Both the position numbers and the translations under genes were made by a program. Under the pieces are notes generated by a model. The model was not told the origin of the DNA. It ran no database searches and saw only the letters and a list, made by a program, of their open reading frames with translations. Source: Ignavibacteriota bacterium (GTDB taxonomy: Bacteria > Bacteroidota > Ignavibacteria > UBA10030 > SZUA-254). From it: 64,000 nucleotides of DNA. Positions 35,616 to 43,211 of this stretch are shown one piece after another; the first letter of the stretch is position 1, and every line of letters begins with the position of its first letter. The DNA lies in the NCBI GenBank assembly GCA_025358305.1, contig JANYJZ010000030.1, positions 32,382-96,381 on the forward strand, given 5' to 3'.

Positions 35616-36236
35616 TTATTCCACGCTCAGCATGCTGATGTCGCCCGCTCCCTCGCGGACGACAACCGGCTGATCTTCCGTAAAGTCAATGATCGTCGAG
35701 AGCTGGAAGAGGCTGCCGCCCCCCTCGAGCATGAGATCGACGCGATCCTCGAACTGCGTCCGGATATCCTCAGGATCCTGAAGGATGTTCCCCTCGACAT
35801 CGCTCACCCCGGCGCTCAGGATCGGGTGCCCCAGGGCCTTGACGAGCATCCGACAGATGAGGTTGTCGGGAACGCGGATGCCGACCGTCTTGCGCTTCGA
35901 AATGATGCTCTTCGGGAGCTGCTTCAGTCGCGCCGCCGGGAGGAGGAACGTGTACGGCCCCGGGATGAGATGTTTCATCGTCCGGAACGCCGCGTTCGAC
36001 ACCTTCGCGTACTCGCTGATATGGCTGAGGTCCGAACAGATGAAGCTGAACGGTTTCCCCTCGCGCTGCTCCTTGATCTGATAGATGCGCTTGATCGCGT
36101 TCGTGTTGAAGATGCTGCACCCGATGCCGTACACCGTGTCGGTCGGATAGATGATGACGCCGCCGTCGCGGAGCACGCCTACCGCCCTCTCGATATGCCG
36201 CGCCTGAGGCGTTACCGGATGGACATGCAGGACCAT
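35616..36236 (-). CDS. threonylcarbamoyl-AMP synthase (Sua5/YciO/YrdC family)
   Basis: A 206-residue protein of the YrdC fold that makes threonylcarbamoyl-AMP for tRNA t6A37 synthesis. PTDTVYGIGC is the threonine/ATP site and IYQIKEQREGKPFSFI carries the KxxR and KP motifs. TVGIRVPDN and PILSAGVSD are conserved. It is closer to the YciO branch (SxxxS replaced), so an exact role in t6A needs caution. It follows rmuC by 54 bp. Confidence 0.85.
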   Translation of the reverse strand: MVLHVHPVTPQARHIERAVGVLRDGGVIIYPTDTVYGIGCSIFNTNAIKRIYQIKEQREGKPFSFICSDLSHISEYAKVSNAAFRTMKHLIPGPYTFLLPAARLKQLPKSIISKRKTVGIRVPDNLICRMLVKALGHPILSAGVSDVEGNILQDPEDIRTQFEDRVDLMLEGGGSLFQLSTIIDFTEDQPVVVREGAGDISMLSVE

Positions 36237-36290
36237 CTGCGTCCTCGCTCAGGACCGGAAGCGCGCGCGGCGCGCAGGAGCGGCCGTCTC

Positions 36291-37385
36291 CTACTGCAGG
36301 ACATTCTTCTCTGCGAGGATCTCGAGCGGCAAGCCCGCTGGGATCTGCGCCGGCGAAACGTTCTCGAGCCTGCCTTCGAACGTGGAGAGGCGCTTCTCCG
36401 CCTCGTCGTACTTCTTCCGGGCATTCTCGAGGTGCCCGCCGAGGACGTCGAACGCCTCGCGCACGCGCGTGATGTCGCCCTGGAGGCGTCCGAGCGCGTT
36501 CAGGATGTCCTTGGCGCTCTGTTCTATGTAGAAACCCTTGAGCCCGAGCGCGATGACCTGGAGATAGGCGTAGAAACTGTTCGGCGAGACCGGGATGACC
36601 TTCCGCTCGATCGCGTGCGAATAGAGGCTCGTACCGGTGGAGACCTCATCCTTGATGATCACCTCGTAGTAGATGTTCTCGGCGGGGATGTACATGAGCG
36701 CGAACGGGAACGTCCCTTCGTCCGGGAGGATGTACTTCGTCGCAATCGCATCGATGTGCTTCTTCACGTCCTGGAGGAATGCCTTCTGGTGGAGCTTCTT
36801 CTCGACGTCGATGTCCGTCGAGATCATTTTGCGGAAATTCTCAAGCGGGAACTTCGAGTCGATGGGAACAAGCCTGTCGGAGGTCTGGACGACGGCGTCG
36901 ACGACGTGTCCGTTGCGGAACCGGTGCTGCATGTGGAAGTGGCCCGCCGGTACGACCTGCTTCAGGAGGTCCTCGAGCATGTATTCGCCGAGGCCGCCGC
37001 GGAGTTTCGGGGCGCCCAAGAGGTCGCCGAGCTTGGAGACGCTCTGTCCGAGCTCCTTGATCTCTTCGGTGGCCTTCCCGAGCTCGCCGAGGTTTTTCTG
37101 GACGTCGCTGATGACGTTCGCCGCACGGTCAAGCCTGACCCCGACGTTCGTCGTCTGGGACTGGATCTGCTGCATGACCATGCCGAGCTGCTGGTTGACG
37201 TTCTCCGTCACGTTCTGGAGGCTGCTCCGGAGGTCGTTCCGCAAGGACTCGACCTGCTGCTGGACGAGCACCATCGACTGGGCGTCATCCTTCACGGGGA
37301 CGGCGGCGGTCTGCCGCTTCAGGAGAACCGCGAGGAGGGCGACGATCAGAACGGCAAGGATGATGAGGGCGGCTTCCATCGGCAT
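36291..37385 (-). CDS. rmuC: DNA recombination protein RmuC
   Basis: A 364-residue protein with one N-terminal membrane segment (EAALIILAVLIVALLAVLL), a coiled-coil region (about residues 35-120) and the RmuC nuclease-like domain. Family signatures are RGGLGEYMLEDLLKQ, VVDAVVQTSDRLVPIDSKFP and the later FALMYIPAENIYYE. RmuC limits recombination at inverted repeats. The ATG at 37385 was chosen because the predicted promoter places transcription downstream of another in-frame ATG at 37445. Confidence 0.92.
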   Translation of the reverse strand: MPMEAALIILAVLIVALLAVLLKRQTAAVPVKDDAQSMVLVQQQVESLRNDLRSSLQNVTENVNQQLGMVMQQIQSQTTNVGVRLDRAANVISDVQKNLGELGKATEEIKELGQSVSKLGDLLGAPKLRGGLGEYMLEDLLKQVVPAGHFHMQHRFRNGHVVDAVVQTSDRLVPIDSKFPLENFRKMISTDIDVEKKLHQKAFLQDVKKHIDAIATKYILPDEGTFPFALMYIPAENIYYEVIIKDEVSTGTSLYSHAIERKVIPVSPNSFYAYLQVIALGLKGFYIEQSAKDILNALGRLQGDITRVREAFDVLGGHLENARKKYDEAEKRLSTFEGRLENVSPAQIPAGLPLEILAEKNVLQ

Positions 37386-37725
37386 CGTAATGGGACGATC
37401 GGCTCGTAATGTGACGGTGACTGAGGATTCAAATATTCCCTCCATACTACTAAAATTCGAGGAGATTCACAAGTAAGAGGGAGGATATTGGGGAAGCATT
37501 CCGGGCGGTGCGCACCTCAAATCAGCCTCGTCAGAACACGGCCAAGTCCCGGCAGGTCACGGCTCGTTTTCTCTTGTTCGAATGGAGTGTACTTGGCCCT
37601 CCCCAAGAGTGCCCGACGCGGGTGCGTCAGAAACCGGCTCCTGGCCGGGCAGTGATACGTTCAAGGGGGGCAAAGAAGGAGGCCGCCGACCGGGAGGACG
37701 CAAGAGCCGGGACACTCGTCCGCAC
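37386..37725. other. intergenic region without gene
   Basis: A 340-bp stretch between rmuC and the T9SS-tagged protein. It contains the rmuC promoter at 37444-37472. The remaining 250 bp show no convincing gene, hairpin terminator or repeat. Confidence 0.6.
37444..37472 (-). promoter_or_regulatory. promoter of the rmuC operon
   Basis: Minus-strand TTGTGA (37472-37467), 17-bp spacer, TAGTAT (37449-37444). The predicted start near 37437 gives a leader of about 50 bases to the ATG at 37385. Confidence 0.55.
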
Positions 37726-38325
37726 TCAACGGACGTACAGCATTTTCGCCGTCATGACCTTGCGTTGGTCGTCGTGTGTGACCTGAAGCCGACAAATATA
37801 GATCCCTCCTGCCCGATCACCCGGTAACCACACTTCCCGATAGACGCCGGGAGGTTCTTCCGCATCGACGAGGAGCGCCAATTCTTGCCCCAAGAGATTG
37901 CTCACCGTCAAACGAACATGGGAAGAATTCACAAGCGCGTACTCGATGGTCGTGGCTGGGTTGAATGGATTTGGGTAGTTTTGCCGGAGGCGCACCTCGC
38001 GGGGGATCGCACCCGGGCCCTCGTCCACGACGGAGAGCGGAGGAAGCACGATCACAGGCCCCGACGGAAAGAGAACGATGCAGCCGCTGCAAATGTCGCG
38101 GAAGCCGGTGATCTGGACGTGTTCGCCGAGGTACTGGCGGAAGTCCCCGCCGAGCATCGTCATGACGAAGGGCGAATCGGGTTCGATGTAGTATGTCCCG
38201 CAACCGACCGAGCATTGAAAATCGGCCGCCTCCCGCACGACGCCGCGGATGGTCTCCAGCGCGGTGAGGTCGCACGCGTAGAGCAGCGTCAGGACGAACG
38301 CAATGAGCATGATCCGGTGCATCAT
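37726..38325 (-). CDS. exported protein with T9SS sorting domain
   Basis: A 199-residue protein. A signal peptide (IMLIAFVLTLLYACDLTAL, possibly a lipoprotein signal with LLYAC) is followed by a small domain with two cysteine pairs (CSVGCGTYY and ICSGCIVLF), then a complete type IX sorting domain from RLRQNYPNPFNPATTIEYAL to the end. Function of the small domain is unknown. The ATG overlaps the stop of the molybdoenzyme gene (ATGA), which is unusual company for a T9SS cargo. An AGGAGCG site precedes the start. Confidence 0.7.
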   Translation of the reverse strand: MMHRIMLIAFVLTLLYACDLTALETIRGVVREAADFQCSVGCGTYYIEPDSPFVMTMLGGDFRQYLGEHVQITGFRDICSGCIVLFPSGPVIVLPPLSVVDEGPGAIPREVRLRQNYPNPFNPATTIEYALVNSSHVRLTVSNLLGQELALLVDAEEPPGVYREVWLPGDRAGGIYICRLQVTHDDQRKVMTAKMLYVR

Positions 38326-38930
38326 CCGAAGCGCTCCTCCTTCCAGGGGTCGGCGGGAGTGTTGTAGCCGTTCTGCTCCCAGAACCCGGGACGGTCTTCC
38401 GCCATGAACTCGAGACCGTTCACCCACTTTGCGCCTTTCCAGACATACCGCCGGGGGGTGAAGACGCGCATCGGCCCGCCGTGCTCTCGCGCCAGCGGCT
38501 GGGCGTTCAGGGTGTGGGCGAACATGACATCCTCATGGATCATGATATCGAGCGCATTGTTGGTCGTGTACCCGCCGTAGGCATGCTGCATGACGAACTT
38601 CGCCGCCGGCTTCACGTGCATGTGGGGCATGAGGTCCCGGAAAAAGACACCCGTCCAATCGTCATTGAACCGGCTCCACCGAGTGACGCAGTGAAAGTCG
38701 GCCCGAAGCGTTGACTGTGGAAACGCCATGAACTCGTCCCAGGTCCAGACAATTTCGCGTTCCACCTCGCCCCAGACGCGGAACCGCCACTCCTTCGTCG
38801 AGATCTCGGGGGTTTCGCCGAAGGTGAGGACCGGGAACTTCCTCGTGGCGACCTGTCCCGGCGGCGTCTTCGGCTTCCCGAACGAGTTCGTGCCTTCGAC
38901 GACCCTATTTTTCGGATCAAAGAGCGACAT
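38322..38930 (-). CDS. sulfite-oxidase-like molybdopterin oxidoreductase
   Basis: A 202-residue cytoplasmic protein of the sulfite oxidase/YedY superfamily (Mo-binding domain only). The Mo-ligand cysteine is in RADFHCVTRWSRFN; other signatures are DWTGVFFRDLM, HAYGGYTTNNAL, and the later EHGGPMRVFTPRRYVWKGAK and FWEQNGYNTPADPW. No signal peptide is visible. It starts 8 bp after the moaC-mogA fusion, so cofactor synthesis and enzyme appear cotranscribed. Its substrate is unknown. The ATG at 38930 was chosen by homology; the long open frame upstream is not conserved sequence. Confidence 0.88.
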   Translation of the reverse strand: MSLFDPKNRVVEGTNSFGKPKTPPGQVATRKFPVLTFGETPEISTKEWRFRVWGEVEREIVWTWDEFMAFPQSTLRADFHCVTRWSRFNDDWTGVFFRDLMPHMHVKPAAKFVMQHAYGGYTTNNALDIMIHEDVMFAHTLNAQPLAREHGGPMRVFTPRRYVWKGAKWVNGLEFMAEDRPGFWEQNGYNTPADPWKEERFG

Positions 38931-38938
38931 GATGTCCT

Positions 38939-39880
38939 TTATCGACGCTTCTTCCGTGGTGCGGCGCTCGAGGGCGGATGCCCGTCGCCCTTCATCATCC
39001 GGAAGACATGGAGGATCGACGGAAAGAGCGCGTTGATGCCGTCGTGAGCGGCGCGCGGCGAGCCCGGCAGATTGACGATAAGGGAATTTCCCCGCAAGCC
39101 TGCAACGCCCCGAGAGAACATCGCCATCGGAAGGCGGTCCTGGCCGTAGCCGCGGAACCACTCCTCCACGCCCGGAAGCCGCCGGTCGATGACCGCCACG
39201 GACGCTTCCGGCGTCACATCCCTCGGTCCCGCGCCTGTCCCGCCGGTCGTCAGGATGAGATCGATCTTCCTCCGGTCCGCAAGGTCGACAAGTTCCTCTT
39301 CGATCCGTTCCCGTTCGTCCGGAACGACGATCACGCGCTTCACATGCAGACGGAGGTCCGTGAGCCTCTCACGGAGGATCTTTCCCGAGCGGTCCTGGGC
39401 GTTCCCCCTGCTCACCGAATCGCTCACGACCACGACGGCGGCGCTCAGTCCGCGCACGCGGACGGTTCGGTCGGATTTCCCTCCGGTCTTTTCCAGGAGC
39501 GTCACGACGCGGATCTCCATCGTGTCGTCGATGATCTTGAGCATGTCGTAGAGCGTCAGGGCGGCGGCCGACGCGGCCGAGAGGGCCTCCATTTCGACGC
39601 CGGTCTTCCAGATCGCCTTCACTTCCGTTGTCACGACGATGGAGGCGCGGGCGAGGACGATGTCCACGCCGATGTAGTCGAGAGGCACCTGGTGGCAGTA
39701 GGGGATGAGAAGACTCGTCTGCTTCGCCGCCTGAATGGCGGCGACCTTCGCGACCGCAATCGGGTCCGCCTTCGGAAGGTTGCCGGTCCGTATGGCTCGG
39801 ATCGTGCCGGGCGAGACATCAAGGGTGGCAGAGGCCCGCGCCGTCCGGAGCGTATTGAATTTTGAGGAAACGTCGCGCAT
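38939..39880 (-). CDS. MoaC-MogA fusion: cyclic pyranopterin monophosphate synthase / molybdopterin adenylyltransferase
   Basis: A 313-residue fusion of two molybdenum cofactor enzymes. Residues about 1-150 are MoaC (LIPYCHQVPLDYIGV, then VEMEALSAASAAALTLYDM, and DRTVRV), forming cyclic pyranopterin monophosphate. Residues about 150-300 are MogA/MoaB (VVVVSDSVSRGNAQDRSG, TTGGTGAGPRDVTPEA, NLPGSPRAAHDGINALFP), which adenylates molybdopterin before Mo insertion. The two steps are not consecutive in the pathway, yet this fusion order is known in several phyla. Confidence 0.92.
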   Translation of the reverse strand: MRDVSSKFNTLRTARASATLDVSPGTIRAIRTGNLPKADPIAVAKVAAIQAAKQTSLLIPYCHQVPLDYIGVDIVLARASIVVTTEVKAIWKTGVEMEALSAASAAALTLYDMLKIIDDTMEIRVVTLLEKTGGKSDRTVRVRGLSAAVVVVSDSVSRGNAQDRSGKILRERLTDLRLHVKRVIVVPDERERIEEELVDLADRRKIDLILTTGGTGAGPRDVTPEASVAVIDRRLPGVEEWFRGYGQDRLPMAMFSRGVAGLRGNSLIVNLPGSPRAAHDGINALFPSILHVFRMMKGDGHPPSSAAPRKKRR

Positions 39881-39994
39881 ATTGAGTGTACCGAGTCGAT
39901 GTCAGAAGGCCTGCCGAAGGTGTGTCCTGTGGACACCCATACCCTAAGGTACGACGGACTGGCCCAAAAATCAACTCCTCCGGCCGTATAATGA

Positions 39995-40030
39995 AAACGG
40001 TGGAACGGGCTCGAGGCCGTTCCACCGTTT
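39995..40030 (-). terminator. rho-independent terminator
   Basis: A 14-bp perfect stem, 39995-40008 and 40017-40030, with an 8-base loop. On the minus strand it is followed by TTTCATT. It lies 21 bp after the stop of the small exported protein gene at 40051. Confidence 0.8.
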
Positions 40031-40050
40031 CAATTGTGGTGAGGTGCCGC

Positions 40051-40383
40051 TCAGTGCTTGTCGGGCTGCACGACCGCGTTGTGTTTCTTCCGGTAGATGT
40101 TTCTGCTCGCGCGGTTCTGCTCGCGCTTGAGTTTCATCCGCTCCGCGGGGGAAAGCGTCCCGTCGGCCTTCGCCTGCATCTTGTCCTGCTGGATCTTTTC
40201 CTGCTGGCCTTCGAGTTTCGTCGCTTCTTTCCCCGTCAGCTCGCCGCTCTTGACGCCTTCCTGGATCCTGGCCTGCTGGTTCATTTGACGCTTGTTCACC
40301 CGCGGGCTCTTCGTCTGGCTCAACGCGCTACCGACCGATAGGACCACGAGCAGGGCTACTAAAATCTTCTTTACGATGCTCAT
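40051..40383 (-). CDS. small exported basic protein, unknown
   Basis: About 110 residues: a signal peptide (MSIVKKILVALLVVLSVG to ALSQ) and a charged, helical mature part (NKRQMNQQARIQEGVKSGEL, TKLEGQQEKIQQDK, LSPAERMKLKREQNRASRNI). The mature half resembles short exported Lys/Gln-rich proteins that have GELT and LSPAE helical turns, possibly EF-hand-like spacings, but no canonical calcium loop is seen. ATG 40383 was chosen because GAAGGGA lies about nine bases upstream. It has its own promoter and terminator. Confidence 0.65.
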   Translation of the reverse strand: MSIVKKILVALLVVLSVGSALSQTKSPRVNKRQMNQQARIQEGVKSGELTGKEATKLEGQQEKIQQDKMQAKADGTLSPAERMKLKREQNRASRNIYRKKHNAVVQPDKH

Positions 40384-40419
40384 ATCATTCATTCCCTTCA
40401 AAAATGATAAATTATGTGG

Positions 40420-40448
40420 ACTAAAAAAGCTTCTTTCGTATTGGACAA
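40420..40448 (-). promoter_or_regulatory. promoter candidate for the small exported basic protein
   Basis: Minus-strand TTGTCC (40448-40443), 17-bp spacer, TTTAGT (40425-40420). The -10 is weak. Confidence 0.35.
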
Positions 40449-40473
40449 TATTCCGGGCCGTTCGGTTTAACGC

Positions 40474-41478
40474 TCAGCCGCCGATGCGGCTCATCGTCCG
40501 GTCGGGCCTGACGAATTCCGGGTCGTTGATGTGATGCCCCTCCTCCTTTGCCCAGACGGCCGAACGGATCAATTCAGTGATGTCGCCGTCGGAGGCGCCG
40601 CCGCGGATCGCCGATTTGAGATCGGTCTCCCCGAGGGAAAAGAGGCACGTCCGAAGTTTGCCGTCGGAGGTGATCCGCACCCGGTTGCAGGAGGCGCAGA
40701 ACGGCTCCGAGACGGAGCTGATGAACCCGATCTCCCCCACGCCGTCCTCGAACACGTACCGGTCCGCGGGCTGCGAGGTGTGGCGCTCCGCCGGAACGAG
40801 TTTTGGGCCCATCGCGTTGATGCGTTCGATCACCTCCCGAGCGGGGACCACCTTGTCGGCCGACCAGCCGTCGTCGGCACCGATCGGCATGAACTCGATG
40901 AACCGTATGGCGAACGGCCGCGTCCGCGCGAGACGCGCGAACTCCTCGATCTCGCCGTCGTTGATCCCCCGGACCAGGACGGCGTTCACTTTGATGGGAC
41001 GGAGGCCAAGGCGCTCAACCTCGGCAAGGCCCGCAAGGACCTTGTGGAGATAGTCGCGTCGGGCGAGCACCTGGAAGTTCACCGGATCGAGCGAGTCCAT
41101 GCTCACATTGATGCGGCCGAGCCCAGCCCGGACGAGATCCGCGGCCTGCTCGGCAAGGAAGAAACCGTTCGTCGTCAGGGCGAGGTCACAGATCCCCGCC
41201 ACGGCATGAACCTGGGCGACGAGGAGGTGGAGATCCTTCCGCATGAGCGGTTCGCCGCCCGTGAGCCGGACCTTCGTCACGCCGAGCCCGGCGAAGATCC
41301 GGACGATGCGCGCGATCTCCTCGAACGTCAGAAGTTCCCCTTTGGCGAGCCAGACCATCCCTTCCTCGGGCATGCAGTACACGCACCGGAAATTGCACCG
41401 GTCCGTCACCGACACGCGCAGGTTGTTGATCCTCCTGCCGAACGAGTCCTGAAGGATATGGGAAGAAGGAGCTGGCAT
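40474..41478 (-). CDS. moaA: GTP 3',8-cyclase
   Basis: Radical-SAM enzyme for the first step of molybdenum cofactor synthesis, acting on GTP together with MoaC. The N-terminal 4Fe-4S motif is CNFRCVYCMPE and the C-terminal substrate-binding cluster uses CASCNRVRITSDGKLRTC. The C terminus of family members is normally GG, and here the protein ends MSRIGG, so it is complete (334 residues). It is the last gene of the operon with the periplasmic molybdoenzyme and cytochrome b. ATG 41478 was preferred to a TTG upstream. Confidence 0.95.
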   Translation of the reverse strand: MPAPSSHILQDSFGRRINNLRVSVTDRCNFRCVYCMPEEGMVWLAKGELLTFEEIARIVRIFAGLGVTKVRLTGGEPLMRKDLHLLVAQVHAVAGICDLALTTNGFFLAEQAADLVRAGLGRINVSMDSLDPVNFQVLARRDYLHKVLAGLAEVERLGLRPIKVNAVLVRGINDGEIEEFARLARTRPFAIRFIEFMPIGADDGWSADKVVPAREVIERINAMGPKLVPAERHTSQPADRYVFEDGVGEIGFISSVSEPFCASCNRVRITSDGKLRTCLFSLGETDLKSAIRGGASDGDITELIRSAVWAKEEGHHINDPEFVRPDRTMSRIGG

Positions 41479-41527
41479 ATCTCTAACGTACGAAGGGAGG
41501 GTCAAAAAAACAAGGACCGCGGGGGAC

Positions 41528-42151
41528 CTATTCGCGGATACGCTTCCAGCCGGTGATCATGGACCAGAAATTCGCCCATCCGGCGATGAGGACCATACAG
41601 AGATGCCCGAAAACGAAGGAAAGGATCGCGGCCATGAACAGAAAGTGCCACATGCGCGCCGAATCGTAATTTCCGAAAAGACGGGTGAGGCCGCCGAACT
41701 GGACCGGCCAGTAGATCGCGATGCCGGTGATGATCACACCGACGGCCGCGAGCGGTATCGTCGTGTAGGCGAGCTTTTGAAGCGCGTTATACTTGCGCAC
41801 GGGAGGGTGCGCCTTTCGGATCCGGAGGTAATAGAGGATCATCGGGAGAATCCCGCCCGCGTCCGAGGGCCGGAACAAGGTCGTCTGCCTGCCGTGCCGG
41901 GTGAGGAGGTTGTAACCGAACCAGAGAAGGCCGTTGAAGAGGAAGAGCCACATCGCAAAGAAGTGCCACTCCCTTCCTCCGGCGAGCCAGCCGCCCAAGG
42001 TGAGCGCCTCCGGGACCTTGAACGAGAAGACCGGGGATGCATTGTAGATCCGGAGCCCGCTCGCCACCATGATCGCGAGCGCGACGGTGTTGATCCAGTG
42101 CGTCAGCCGGATGATGAACGGGTGGTGGAATTCCTTCCTCACGCTCTTCAT
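41528..42151 (-). CDS. membrane cytochrome b (b561/YedZ-like)
   Basis: A 207-residue protein with four membrane helices and several histidines suited to heme b binding: FIIRLTHWINTVALAIMVAS, GREWHFFAMWLFLF, RMWHFLFMAAILSFVFGHLC. It matches bacterial b-type cytochromes that pass electrons between quinones and periplasmic enzymes. Its neighbour at 42387 is a molybdoenzyme of the YedY/sulfite oxidase family, so it is the likely electron-transfer partner, as YedZ is for YedY (inference). Confidence 0.85.
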   Translation of the reverse strand: MKSVRKEFHHPFIIRLTHWINTVALAIMVASGLRIYNASPVFSFKVPEALTLGGWLAGGREWHFFAMWLFLFNGLLWFGYNLLTRHGRQTTLFRPSDAGGILPMILYYLRIRKAHPPVRKYNALQKLAYTTIPLAAVGVIITGIAIYWPVQFGGLTRLFGNYDSARMWHFLFMAAILSFVFGHLCMVLIAGWANFWSMITGWKRIRE

Positions 42152-42385
42152 CTAGTCCGCCGATCCTGGCGCGCAGCCGGGACACGGCTCGCAGTTCAGG
42201 GCGCGCGCCTCGGTGATCGTCATGAGGCGCGTATTCGCCATCCGCACGCGCGGACAGCGGTCCGTGTGATAGCTCTTTGTCTTCAGGATGACAAGGACGT
42301 TCGCGTGGCGCCGGCCGGAGCATCCGGGAACGGCGAGGAGAATGAAGACAGCGAGCAGGCAGGCGATCGGCGTGCGCATCCTCAT
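42152..42385 (-). CDS. small lipoprotein
   Basis: About 77 residues with a lipoprotein signal (ACLLAVFILLAVPGC). The mature part contains HTDRCPRVRMANTR and a Cys-rich C-terminal CEPCPGCAPG. The CPxC/CPGC arrangement suggests a metal site. It is sandwiched between the molybdoenzyme and the cytochrome b gene with gaps of one and zero bases, so it probably belongs to that complex. I do not recognise a named family. Confidence 0.65.
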   Translation of the reverse strand: MRMRTPIACLLAVFILLAVPGCSGRRHANVLVILKTKSYHTDRCPRVRMANTRLMTITEARALNCEPCPGCAPGSAD

Positions 42386-42386
42386 C

Positions 42387-43121
42387 TCAGAGCCCCGCGA
42401 ACCAGTCGTACCCCTGGTCCTCCCAGTAGCCACCGGGCTTATCGTTCGTCACCACGATCTTTGAGACCCACTTCGCGCTCTTGTACCCCAGCTTCACCGG
42501 CATGACGATGCGCACCGGCGCGCCGTGTTCGAGTTCGAGGGGTTTGCCGTACGCCTCGTAGCAGAGGAGCGTCTGCGGATGGAGGAGGCTCGGCATGTCG
42601 TACGATGTGTAGTAGTCGTCGCCGCACTCCACGGAGGCGTATTTCGCATTCGGGTCCGCGCCGATGTCGCGGAGGAACTCCCGCGTGGGCGTCCCGCCCC
42701 ACTTCGGCACCATACTCCACCCTTCCACGCAGCAGTGGCGGGTATTCATCACTTTCTTGGTGTACGCCTGCAGCGCTCTGAGCGTGTAGGTTCCCGGCTT
42801 CGCCACGAGCCCCTCGACCGTGAGCGTCCAGTGCTCCAGATCGATATCGGGCCGGTCGGTGTCATATCCGTTGACGCGGAAGCCGCCCTCGGGGGTGAGT
42901 TCTTCGTCGGGATACTCGGCGGCGAGCTTCTCGCGGTCGAAGACCTTCGCCTGCACCCAGTCGTTGAACGACTGGACCGAACGGAGGGTCGATTCCACCC
43001 GTCCTTCGGGCGTCATGTCGCATCCCGCCAGAAGGAGGAGCGGGGCGTATCGCAGAAGTTTTCGCCGCCCCGGGGAATCGGGGGTCGGGCCGAGGGAATC
43101 GTCACGATTCGTATTCATCAT
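42387..43121 (-). CDS. periplasmic molybdopterin oxidoreductase (sulfite oxidase family)
   Basis: A 244-residue enzyme of the sulfite oxidase/MsrP superfamily. The N terminus has a twin-arginine-like GRRKLLRY followed by a lipobox (LLLLAGC), so it may be a Tat-exported lipoprotein. The Mo-binding region is MNTRHCCVEGWSMVPKWGG, with a cysteine at the ligand position. HGAPVRIVMPVKLGYKSAKW is the conserved cofactor segment. It heads an operon with a small lipoprotein, cytochrome b and moaA. Substrate unknown. Confidence 0.88.
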   Translation of the reverse strand: MMNTNRDDSLGPTPDSPGRRKLLRYAPLLLLAGCDMTPEGRVESTLRSVQSFNDWVQAKVFDREKLAAEYPDEELTPEGGFRVNGYDTDRPDIDLEHWTLTVEGLVAKPGTYTLRALQAYTKKVMNTRHCCVEGWSMVPKWGGTPTREFLRDIGADPNAKYASVECGDDYYTSYDMPSLLHPQTLLCYEAYGKPLELEHGAPVRIVMPVKLGYKSAKWVSKIVVTNDKPGGYWEDQGYDWFAGL

Positions 43122-43141
43122 GCTCCCATGATATTAAAACG

Positions 43142-43170
43142 AACATAAACAGAGAAAGCGATGTTGACAA
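43142..43170 (-). promoter_or_regulatory. promoter of the molybdoenzyme-moaA operon
   Basis: Minus-strand TTGTCA (43170-43165), 17-bp spacer, TATGTT (43147-43142). The -35 lies inside the centre of the perfect palindrome 43149-43185. Confidence 0.6.
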
Positions 43171-43185
43171 CATCGCTTTCTCTGT
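43149..43185 (-). terminator. perfect palindrome: terminator of the Lys/Glu/Met-rich gene, overlapping a promoter
   Basis: Two 18-bp perfect arms (43149-43166 and 43168-43185) around a single base. It lies 26 bp after the stop at 43212 and is followed on the minus strand by TTATGTT, so it can act as a terminator. It also overlaps the promoter of the next operon and could be an operator. Confidence 0.65.
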
Positions 43186-43211
43186 GAATCAACGTGCGTT
43201 GGAAGGAACTC

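Noticed and set aside
35118..37409. A 763-codon open frame on the + strand
   Set aside because: It lies antisense to the cyclase-like, YrdC-family and rmuC genes, which have clear motifs. Long antisense frames are expected in GC-rich DNA, and its translation is Arg/Glu/Asp-rich with no recognisable domain.
37508..37786. A 92-codon + strand frame in the intergenic region before rmuC
   Set aside because: No ribosome site, no recognisable domain, Arg/Pro/Thr-rich translation, and it runs into the antisense of the T9SS protein gene.
39922..39936. Short palindrome upstream of moaC-mogA as a Moco riboswitch
   Set aside because: Only a 6-bp stem with a 3-base loop is visible; the multi-helix Moco RNA structure is not apparent.
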